Source: Acidobacteriota bacterium (GTDB taxonomy: Bacteria > Acidobacteriota > Terriglobia > Terriglobales > Acidobacteriaceae). Taken from it: a stretch of 50,871 bases of DNA. How positions within the stretch are numbered: position 1 is the first letter of the stretch; each line of letters opens with the position of its first letter. The stretch covers positions 1 to 50,871 of the forward strand of contig JAKATU010000045.1 in NCBI GenBank assembly GCA_021818585.1. Direction: 5' to 3'. A model generated the notes under the pieces. It saw only the letters and a list, made by a program, of their open reading frames with translations, had not been told where the DNA came from and did no database searches. The position numbers and the translations under genes were made by a program. Of the stretch, positions 44,803-50,871 are shown piece after piece.

Positions 44803-45795
44803 CTATTCCGGCAGATGTTTGGTTCCATGAATCGAGACGTTCACCGACTGCGCTGCATTCCCTGCAGGCTGGCTTCCGCCCACAAAGATCCGGTACTGTC
44901 CCGGCTCCACATTGCGCTGCCCGGCTGCATTCACCACGCTCAACTGCCGCGCGCCCAGCGTAAATGTCAGGTGCCGCGTCTGCCCCGGAGCCAGCCATAC
45001 CCGGTCAAATCCCTCCAGCGAGTGCAGCGCATTCAGCCCATTCCGCGGCGGAACAGGATAAAGCTCCGTCACCGCGCTTGCAGTCATCTTGCCGGTGTTC
45101 GTCACATCAGCATCGACCGCCAGCGGCTCTCCCGCCTTCACATCCCTTCTCGAAAGATGCGCATGCGAGTAAGCAAACTCCGTGTAGCTCAGCCCATATC
45201 CAAACGGAAACAGCGGCGTACCCGTAAAGTACCGGTGCGTCCGGCCCTTCATCGAGTAATCCGTAAACGGCGGCAGTTGCTTCACCGAACGATAGAAAGT
45301 CAGCGGCAGCTTTCCGCCCGGATCATTCACTCCGCTCAGCGTCTCCCCTATCGCCGCGCCGCCGGCCTCACCCGGATACCACGCGTCCACAATCGCCGCC
45401 ACATGCTGCGCAGACCAGTCCAGCGCCACCGCGCTGCCGGCCATCAGCAGCACCATCGAGTCGCGAGCATCCTTCAGCGCCAGAGTCCGGTGCGCCGACG
45501 AGTTCACGCTGCTGAACGGAATCTTCGAATAGGGCCCCTCGCTCCACCAGTTGTATGCCGGCACACCCAGCCGCTGAATCGCCGGCGCCGTGTTCATCGT
45601 CTGCGACACCTTCTCCTGCAGCGTCATCCGCGACACCAGCTCATGCACCCGCTGCTGAATCGGCTGATGCGTGTTGTCCCACGGAAATTTCCGCTGCGTC
45701 TGAGCCAGCCCAGGCACACCACTCAGCCCCAACAGGCACGTTGCGGTTACAGCTATTACAATCCCGCGCAACTGGGTCAGATTCTCTCGCTTCAT
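44803..45795 (-). CDS. GH3 beta-xylosidase-like protein lacking its catalytic core
   Basis: A 330-residue open frame where GH3 beta-xylosidases normally have about 850-900. It keeps a signal peptide (GIVIAVTATCLLGLSG), the N-terminal VSRMTLQEKVSQTMNTAP and RLGVPAYNWWSEG, then jumps at about residue 87 (near 45534) to YSKIPFSSVNSSAHR with ALKDARDSMVLL, and at about residue 117 (near 45444) to AGSAVALDWSAQHVAAIVDA and WYPGEAGGAAIGETLSG. A fibronectin-III-like domain ends the protein. The nucleophile aspartate region is gone, so hydrolysis is not expected. Both deletions keep the frame and a good ribosome-binding site (GAGG) precedes the ATG. It lies 11 bp upstream of aguA and may persist as its leader cistron. 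Confidence 0.8.
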   Translation of the reverse strand: MKRENLTQLRGIVIAVTATCLLGLSGVPGLAQTQRKFPWDNTHQPIQQRVHELVSRMTLQEKVSQTMNTAPAIQRLGVPAYNWWSEGPYSKIPFSSVNSSAHRTLALKDARDSMVLLMAGSAVALDWSAQHVAAIVDAWYPGEAGGAAIGETLSGVNDPGGKLPLTFYRSVKQLPPFTDYSMKGRTHRYFTGTPLFPFGYGLSYTEFAYSHAHLSRRDVKAGEPLAVDADVTNTGKMTASAVTELYPVPPRNGLNALHSLEGFDRVWLAPGQTRHLTFTLGARQLSVVNAAGQRNVEPGQYRIFVGGSQPAGNAAQSVNVSIHGTKHLPE

Positions 45796-46016
45796 GACGA
45801 TTCCTCTCCCTGAATCCCCGTCCATCTCAAAAAAACTTGGCCCGGTACCGTCCAGCGAAGAGCTGGCCTAAGTAATTCGATTTACTATCGCAAGTCAAAT
45901 TATCCCGTCTGCATAGCGTCAGTCAAACCACTCTTCATCTCCTATCCGGTAAACTTTGTCCGCTCACCTGCAACATCTCGCCGAAGCCCGCATCCTATTC
46001 AACTACAAGGCCTTCC

Positions 46017-47249
46017 ATGCAGACGCTGCTCATCTCCAATGTATTCCCCTCGCTCGTCCAGCGTATCCGCGGGCGGCTACAACAGATCAACCACATCATT
46101 CGTGGCCGCTACTGGCTGCCCCATGTGCCGCTTTCCATCATCCTCTGCCTCGGCGGCTGGTGGATCCTCAACAACAAATTCGGATCCACCTGGCAGATCT
46201 ACGTCCACCAGCTCGCGCAAGGCCATTTCAACCTGCCCATCCACCAGTTGCCGTCCCTGTTCATCGGCGGCGGAATGCTCGCCATGGGTATCGCGATACT
46301 CTGGCGTTCCCGTCTTGCCTGGACCATGGTCACGCTGCTGGTCGCGCTCGGGCTCGTCAACACGCTCCTCACAGTCGGCATTCACGAGCAGATCATGCTC
46401 GCCTACTTCGCCCTTACGCTGCTGCTCCTCATCTGGAACTACCGCCACTTCAGCCGTTCCAGCGTCGCGGCCAGCACGCTGTTCGCCGTCACCTCGGTGG
46501 TCATGCTGCTCACCTACGCCACCTTCGGCGCGCTTTACCTCGGCACCGGCTTCCAGCCGCACATCACAGACCTGCCCACCGCGCTCTACTTTGCCATGGT
46601 CACCATGAGCACTGTCGGCTACGGAGACATCACCCCTCACACCACCGAAGCGCGCATGTTCACCATCTCCATCATGGTGCTCGGCGTTGCCGTATTCGCC
46701 ACTTCGCTCACCGCTGTCATCGCGCCGCTCGTTGGCCAGAGCCTGCAGCGCATCCTCAATCGAAAAGGCACTAACATGAATCGAGACAGCCACTTTGTCG
46801 TCATCGGAAACACACCTCTCGCCGCCAACACCTGGCGCGAACTCGCCCGCCGCGGTCGTCCCGTCACCCGCATCATCCGCGAAATGCCCGAAGAAGGCAT
46901 GCCCAAGGATGTCGACGTAGTCGTCGGCGACCCCAGCACGCTGGAAATCCTCCGCGAAGCAGGCGCACATCGCGCCCAGGCCGTCCTCGCCATGCTCGTC
47001 GACGACAGCGAAAACGCCTTTACCATCCTCGCCGTCAAGGAACTCGGCGGCCCGGCCCGTACCGTCGCCGCCGTCAACGACGCCCGCCACCTCAGCCGCG
47101 TCAAGCTCGTACAGCCCGATGTCGTGATCGCACCCCAGGTTCTCGGCGGCGAACTCGCCGCCATGCTCCTCTCCGGCGAGCAGATCACACCCGAATTCGT
47201 CATGGAACGCGTCTTCCAGAATGCCCAGCCACAACAAAAGAAGGTCTGA
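46017..47249 (+). CDS. kch: voltage-gated-type K+ channel with RCK/TrkA-N domain
   Basis: A 410-residue inner-membrane potassium channel. About six transmembrane helices span residues 35-245, with the selectivity filter T-V-G-Y-G-D at 199-204 between the last two. A cytosolic TrkA-N Rossmann domain begins at about 257 (HFVVIGNTPLAANTWRELAR) and continues through VDVVVGDPSTLEILREAGAH to LVQPDVVIAPQVLGGELAAM. There is no charged S4 helix with regular arginines, so strong voltage gating is doubtful. An ATG at 46774 could give a free RCK protein, as in E. coli Kch. The gene stands alone, divergent from the GH3/GH67 pair. Confidence 0.92.
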   Translation: MQTLLISNVFPSLVQRIRGRLQQINHIIRGRYWLPHVPLSIILCLGGWWILNNKFGSTWQIYVHQLAQGHFNLPIHQLPSLFIGGGMLAMGIAILWRSRLAWTMVTLLVALGLVNTLLTVGIHEQIMLAYFALTLLLLIWNYRHFSRSSVAASTLFAVTSVVMLLTYATFGALYLGTGFQPHITDLPTALYFAMVTMSTVGYGDITPHTTEARMFTISIMVLGVAVFATSLTAVIAPLVGQSLQRILNRKGTNMNRDSHFVVIGNTPLAANTWRELARRGRPVTRIIREMPEEGMPKDVDVVVGDPSTLEILREAGAHRAQAVLAMLVDDSENAFTILAVKELGGPARTVAAVNDARHLSRVKLVQPDVVIAPQVLGGELAAMLLSGEQITPEFVMERVFQNAQPQQKKV

Positions 47250-47412
47250 TCGCAAACTTCAGGCATGCGTATGTTTACCGCATAAAATCTCCTGATTTTC
47301 AACCCCGTCCCTGAACGGAAACACCCAACCGGCAGTATCATGGAGTTAAACTCAGACCTCCCTTGAAGCGGCCTTCTGCTGCTTCTTCGGATCAGCGATC
47401 CAACGAGGGTTT

Positions 47413-47886
47413 ATGTCTCTTTCTTTGAAAATCAACGGCCAGCCCGTTCAGGTCGATGTCTCGCCCGATACCCCGCTCCTCTGGGTTCTGCGCGAGCATC
47501 TCGACCTCAAGGGTCCAAAATTCGGCTGTGGCGTCGGCTCCTGCGGAGCCTGCACCGTCATCATGAACGGAAATGCCATGCGCTCCTGCATCACGCCCGT
47601 GATCGCTGCGGTCAATATGGAAGTAACCACCATTGAGGGCCTTTCCGAGGACGGAAATCACCCGCTCCAGGTCGCATGGCGCGAGCTCGACGTCCCGCAG
47701 TGTGGCTACTGCCAGGCCGGCCAGATCATGAGCGCCGCCGCCCTGCTCCAGCACACTCCGCGCCCCACCGACGAACAAATCAACGACGCCATGAACGGCA
47801 ATCTCTGCCGCTGTGGTACTTATGTCCGCATCCGCGCGGCCATTCACAAGGCAGCCGATCAGGCCAACACCGCGCATTCCGGCTAA
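47413..47886 (+). CDS. iorA: 2Fe-2S subunit of molybdenum hydroxylase (IorA type)
   Basis: A 157-residue small subunit of the xanthine-oxidase superfamily that carries electrons from the molybdenum cofactor. The N-terminal plant-ferredoxin-type cluster uses C39, C44, C47 and C59 ([17 protein letters not shown]). The second cluster uses C97, C100, C132 and C134 ([11 protein letters not shown] and [11 protein letters not shown]). It precedes the large subunit by 23 bp in one operon. No FAD subunit follows, which fits isoquinoline-1-oxidoreductase-like two-subunit enzymes that feed a membrane acceptor. True substrate is unknown. Confidence 0.93.
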   Translation: MSLSLKINGQPVQVDVSPDTPLLWVLREHLDLKGPKFGCGVGSCGACTVIMNGNAMRSCITPVIAAVNMEVTTIEGLSEDGNHPLQVAWRELDVPQCGYCQAGQIMSAAALLQHTPRPTDEQINDAMNGNLCRCGTYVRIRAAIHKAADQANTAHSG

Positions 47887-47909
47887 TGCCGTAATGGAGG
47901 ATTCTTCCC

Positions 47910-50117
47910 GTGCAACTATCTCGACGGCACTTCCTGCAATTCGGCGCCCTGGCAGTGGGCGGTGGCCTGGCCATCGTCCTCTACGACGCTCCATGGTCTG
48001 AGATTCTCCCCTTCGTCGACGTCTTCGCCGCTGGCGGCCTCTCACCCCGCGCCTTCATCCAGATTCACCCCAACAACACCGTCACCATCCTCTCCAAGGA
48101 TCCGGAAATCGGTCAGGGCATCCGCACCTCGCTCCCCATGATCATCGCCGACGAACTCGACGTGGACTGGAGCCAGGTCGAAGTCGAGCAGGCAGACCTC
48201 GATCAAAGCATCTACGGCGCTCAGTTTGCCGGCGGCTCCATGGCCACTCCCATGAACTGGGACCCACTCCGCACCGTCGGCGCCACCGGACGCAGGCTCA
48301 TGGTCCTCGCTGCGGCCCGTCGCTGGGGTGTCGCACCCGCCGACTGCACCACCTCCGCCGGTCGCGTTCTTTACAAGTCCGGCAACCGCTCCCTCACCTA
48401 TGGCGAACTCGCCAGTGAAGTCGCAAAGCTGCCGCTCCCCGACGCCTCCAGCATCACATTCAAAAAGCCGTCGGAGTACCACATCATCGGCAAGTTCACC
48501 TCCGGCGTCGACAACTTCGCCATCACCACCGGCAAGCCGCTCTTCGGCATCGACGTTACAGTCCCCGGCATGCTCTACGCCGTGATCGACAAATGCCCCG
48601 TATTCGGCGGTACCGTCCGGCACGCCAACCTCGACGAAATCCGCAAGATGTCAGGCGTCCGCGATGCCTTCGTAATCGCGGGCGATCCGCACACCAACAA
48701 TCCCTCCATTGAGCCCGGTGTCGCCATCGTCGCGGACACATGGTGGCAGGCTCAGGCCGCGCGCAAATCCCTCAAGGTCGACTGGGACACCACCGCCGAA
48801 TCTCCCACCTCACCTGACCAAAGTACCGAGATCTTTAACCAGAAGGCCGCAAAACTGCTCCCGCAGCAGCCCGCCTACGACATTCGCTCCTACGGCGATA
48901 TCAACAGCGCATTGGGCGAACCCTCCACCCGCGTCGTGGAGGCTGACTATGCCTACCCGTTCCTCGCGCACGCCACCCTGGAACCCATGAACACCGCCGC
49001 GCACTATAAGGACGGCAAGCTGGAAATCTGGACCCAAAGCCAGACCCCGGGCGACGGACGACGCCTCGCAGCCCAGGCCCTCGGCATCAGCGAGAGCGAT
49101 ATCACCGTTCACATGATCCGCGCCGGCGGCGGCTTTGGCCGCCGTCTCCGCAACGAGTATGTCGTGGAAGCCGCATGGGTCTCGCGCAAAGTCAAGGCTC
49201 CCGTCCACGTCCTCTGGTCGCGCGAAGACGACTTCTCCCACGATGCCTACCGCCCCGCCGGATGGCATCACCTCCGCGCCGGGCTCGACTCTAAAGGCCG
49301 CGTCACCGCGTGGAGCCAGCACCTCGTCACCTTTGGCGAAGGCAAAAAAACCGCATCCTCGGCCGGCATGGGCCCTGGAGAATTCCCCGCCGGCCGCGTA
49401 GCCAACTACCAGCTCGGCTACTCCACCATCCCGCTTTTCCTGCGCACCGGCCCCATGCGCGCGCCCGGAGCCAACGCATACGCTTTCGTCGGTCAGAGCT
49501 TCCTCGATGAAGTGGCGCAAGCTGCCGGGCGCGATCCACTCGACGTCCAGCTCGAGCTCCTCGCCAACTCCTACAACGGCGGCGGCGATCCGCACTACCC
49601 ACCCGAGCGCCTCGCCGGCGTCCTCCGTCAGGTCGCTGAAGAATCCGGCTGGCGCAAGCGTAAATCCGGCAACGGACAAGGCATGGGCATCGCCGCCTAC
49701 GCCTGCCACCTTGGCTTCTGCGCCCAGGTCGCACACGTCAGCGTCGACTCCCAAAACCGCGTCCGCGTGCATGAAGCATGGTCCGTCGCTGATGTCGGCA
49801 GCCAGATCGTCAACCCCTCCGCCGCCCGCGCGCAGGTAGAAGGCGCCATAGTCGACGGCATGGGGCAAACGCTCATCGCCGTCGATCTCAAAAACGGTGC
49901 CGTGGTGCAAACCAACTTCCCGCAATACCCGCTTCCGCGCATCCACCAGACGCCGAAGATGAACATCTCCTTCCGCATCACCGAAAACTCCCCCACGGGA
50001 CTCGGCGAACCGGCTCTGCCGCCCATCATTCCGGCCATTACCAATGCCATCTTCGCTGCCACCGGCAAACGAATCCGCACCCTGCCCATGACCAACAGCG
50101 GCTTCTCGCTTGCATAA
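47910..50117 (+). CDS. iorB: molybdopterin-binding subunit of aldehyde/isoquinoline oxidoreductase (IorB type)
   Basis: A 735-residue large subunit holding the molybdenum cytosine dinucleotide cofactor. It begins with GTG behind GGAGG (9-base spacing) and has a Tat signal LSRRHFLQFGALAVGGGLA, so the mature enzyme is probably periplasmic and carries the small subunit with it. Typical motifs are KDPEIGQGIRTSLPMIIADE, GAQFAGGSMATP, MIRAGGGFGRRL, TGPMRAPGANAYAFVGQSF and, near the end, TGLGEPALPPIIPAITNAI with the catalytic glutamate of the G-E-P motif. An operon with iorA is clear; a terminator follows at 50138. Function as isoquinoline oxidase is by family only; an aldehyde or other N-heterocycle is equally likely. 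Confidence 0.92.
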   Translation: MQLSRRHFLQFGALAVGGGLAIVLYDAPWSEILPFVDVFAAGGLSPRAFIQIHPNNTVTILSKDPEIGQGIRTSLPMIIADELDVDWSQVEVEQADLDQSIYGAQFAGGSMATPMNWDPLRTVGATGRRLMVLAAARRWGVAPADCTTSAGRVLYKSGNRSLTYGELASEVAKLPLPDASSITFKKPSEYHIIGKFTSGVDNFAITTGKPLFGIDVTVPGMLYAVIDKCPVFGGTVRHANLDEIRKMSGVRDAFVIAGDPHTNNPSIEPGVAIVADTWWQAQAARKSLKVDWDTTAESPTSPDQSTEIFNQKAAKLLPQQPAYDIRSYGDINSALGEPSTRVVEADYAYPFLAHATLEPMNTAAHYKDGKLEIWTQSQTPGDGRRLAAQALGISESDITVHMIRAGGGFGRRLRNEYVVEAAWVSRKVKAPVHVLWSREDDFSHDAYRPAGWHHLRAGLDSKGRVTAWSQHLVTFGEGKKTASSAGMGPGEFPAGRVANYQLGYSTIPLFLRTGPMRAPGANAYAFVGQSFLDEVAQAAGRDPLDVQLELLANSYNGGGDPHYPPERLAGVLRQVAEESGWRKRKSGNGQGMGIAAYACHLGFCAQVAHVSVDSQNRVRVHEAWSVADVGSQIVNPSAARAQVEGAIVDGMGQTLIAVDLKNGAVVQTNFPQYPLPRIHQTPKMNISFRITENSPTGLGEPALPPIIPAITNAIFAATGKRIRTLPMTNSGFSLA

Positions 50118-50137
50118 ACGCACACATCATTAATTAA

Positions 50138-50171
50138 AAGAGCCGCGGCCATCCCCGCGGCTCTTTTTTTT
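50138..50171 (+). terminator. rho-independent terminator after iorAB
   Basis: AAGAGCCGCGG (50138-50148) pairs with CCGCGGCTCTT (50155-50165) around a 6-base loop and runs into a run of Ts. It ends the iorAB operon. Confidence 0.93.
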
Positions 50172-50249
50172 GCCCAAATCCCACTCCTCGCAGCCACTCC
50201 CCGCGCCGGCACCTCCAAATAACGCCCGCTCGGTTAAACTAAAAAAGCT

Positions 50250-50339
50250 GGAGAGGTGGCCGAGTGGTTGATGGCTCCGGTCTTGAAAACCGGCATACCC
50301 GTGAGGGTATCGTGGGTTCGAATCCCACCCTCTCCGCCA
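50250..50339 (+). tRNA. tRNA-Ser (anticodon TGA)
   Basis: A 90-base class II tRNA. The acceptor GGAGAGG pairs with CCTCTCC, the discriminator is G and CCA is encoded. The anticodon loop CTTGAAA, between CCGGT and ACCGG, gives TGA. The variable arm ATACCCGTGAGGGTAT is long, as in serine tRNAs. Confidence 0.96.
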
Positions 50340-50825
50340 TCCTTACCACGTAACGTGTCTCTGTTCAGCAACATACTAAAGAATCCGCCATTCGGCATTG
50401 TCAGCCGTCCGACAAAATCCTCGAAATATTTTCACAATTTACAGTCCTTACGCCCGATACCCCTGAAAAATCCGACAACACCGAATCACCAATATATGTA
50501 CCTATCAAGAATTTCGCCGGTCAGAGCCTTTTGAAAGACCGCGCTTGAGTTCCTTGCACTTTCTTTCCGGAGTTCGGCACTCCTGAGAAGCGTAACCTGT
50601 TCACAATACCTCGCCGCCCCTCGGCAATGAGCTGGTCAAATATCCAATCACGGGCTTCGTCGCGAGTTTCCAACCCCGCGCCCACGAAGCTGAGACACGG
50701 AACTGCCTCTTCCATACTACGGAGGGATTACATTTCTGGTAGATTGATCGGCCTCGTTATTTCTGATCCAGTTGAAATGTTAGTCTTCGGCCAGAACTGA
50801 GCCTGTAAAGGCGGAGGGTTGGCTG
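50340..50825. other. non-coding region between tRNA-Ser and an IS3 element
   Basis: Most of this stretch has no recognised gene and is AT-richer than the operon to its left. A minus-strand frame at 50521-50715 (64 codons; EARDWIFDQLIAEGRRGIVN in its middle) has a plausible helical composition but no ribosome-binding site, so it is listed here only as a possibility. From about 50765 (TGATCCAGTTGAAATG) the sequence looks like the left end of the IS3 element that follows. Confidence 0.4.
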
Positions 50826-50871
50826 ATGAAGAAGAAGCGCTTCAGTGTGGAACAGATCATAGGCGTGTTGA
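50826..50871 (+). CDS. IS3-family transposase OrfA, N-terminal part (cut by window edge)
   Basis: The last codons read MKKKRFSVEQIIGVL, the standard start of IS407/IS3-group OrfA proteins (K-K-R-F-x-x-E-Q-I-I-G-V-L). GGAGGG lies about 6 bases before the ATG. The rest is outside the window, so completeness is unknown. The N-terminus differs from the IS3 genes at 1-60, 12190 and 25927, so at least four distinct IS3-type elements have visited this region. Confidence 0.8.
   Translation, partial: MKKKRFSVEQIIGVL

Noticed and set aside
48810..50123. 437-codon minus-strand frame opposite iorB
   Set aside because: Antisense shadow; iorB motifs are complete and the operon with iorA and terminator is on the plus strand.
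50521..50715. 64-residue minus-strand protein near the right edge
   Set aside because: No ribosome-binding site, no recognised motif and an AT-rich decayed context; kept only as a mention in the non-coding entry.
1..50871. CRISPR array or cas genes
   Set aside because: No regularly spaced identical repeats and no Cas-like protein was seen; the CAGT tracts are too short and irregular.

Overview
The window looks like a chromosome segment of an Acidobacteriota bacterium, most likely of the Acidobacteriaceae/Terriglobia (subdivision 1) type. This is inferred from family content: very large Oar-like TonB-dependent receptors with an N-terminal carboxypeptidase-regulatory domain, a CadC-like winged-helix regulator fused to a PD40/TolB propeller, a MerR-TPR fusion, secreted sugar hydrolases and many IS3-type relics. 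No rRNA or species-level marker is present.

Layout. 1-60: start of an IS3 transposase gene running off the left edge. 159-11035: starch/maltodextrin region with a secreted GH13 amylase, an Oar-like receptor, a divergent propeller-type regulator, two small zinc-ribbon proteins, OsmC and a second secreted GH13 alpha-glucosidase. 11242-13850: a small HisKA-like protein, tRNA-Leu(CAG), then a decayed tract with nested IS481/IS3 pieces, an interrupted unknown gene and an acetyltransferase tail. 13855-15860: a tightly overlapping operon of ECF sigma factor, one-pass anti-sigma-like protein, DUF4252 protein and a secreted hypothetical. 16201-19469: heat-shock pair hsp20 and clpB. 19669-23511: an intact secreted GH31 alpha-glucosidase followed by broken gene pieces. 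23629-25526: ornithine aminotransferase and a hypothetical.

25806-31883: a second Oar-like receptor plus a Tat-exported sulfatase, bracketed on both sides by transposase relics. 31865-38332: ABM-domain protein, MerR-TPR protein, pyruvate:ferredoxin oxidoreductase, tRNA-Thr(CGT) and DoxX. 38372-41283: core lipid/ribosome cluster yceD-rpmF-plsX-fabD without fabH. 41475-42128: a dead ECF sigma gene next to its intact membrane-protein neighbour. 42239-45795: a hemicellulose pair of GH3-like protein and GH67 alpha-glucuronidase, in which the GH3 enzyme has lost its catalytic core. 46017-50117: a K+ channel and a two-subunit molybdenum hydroxylase (IorA/IorB type). 50250-50871: tRNA-Ser(TGA) and the start of another IS3 transposase.

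Functionally the window joins polysaccharide scavenging (two GH13, GH31, GH67, a GH3 relic, a sulfatase and two outer-membrane receptors) to housekeeping islands. The clearest theme is gene erosion: at least ten gene fragments are recognisable by their translated motifs. I found no CRISPR array, phage or clearly new defence system. The best candidates for a second look are the transposase-flanked receptor/sulfatase module, the twice-deleted but still open GH3 gene, the orphaned sigma-factor partner and the small HisKA-like protein.
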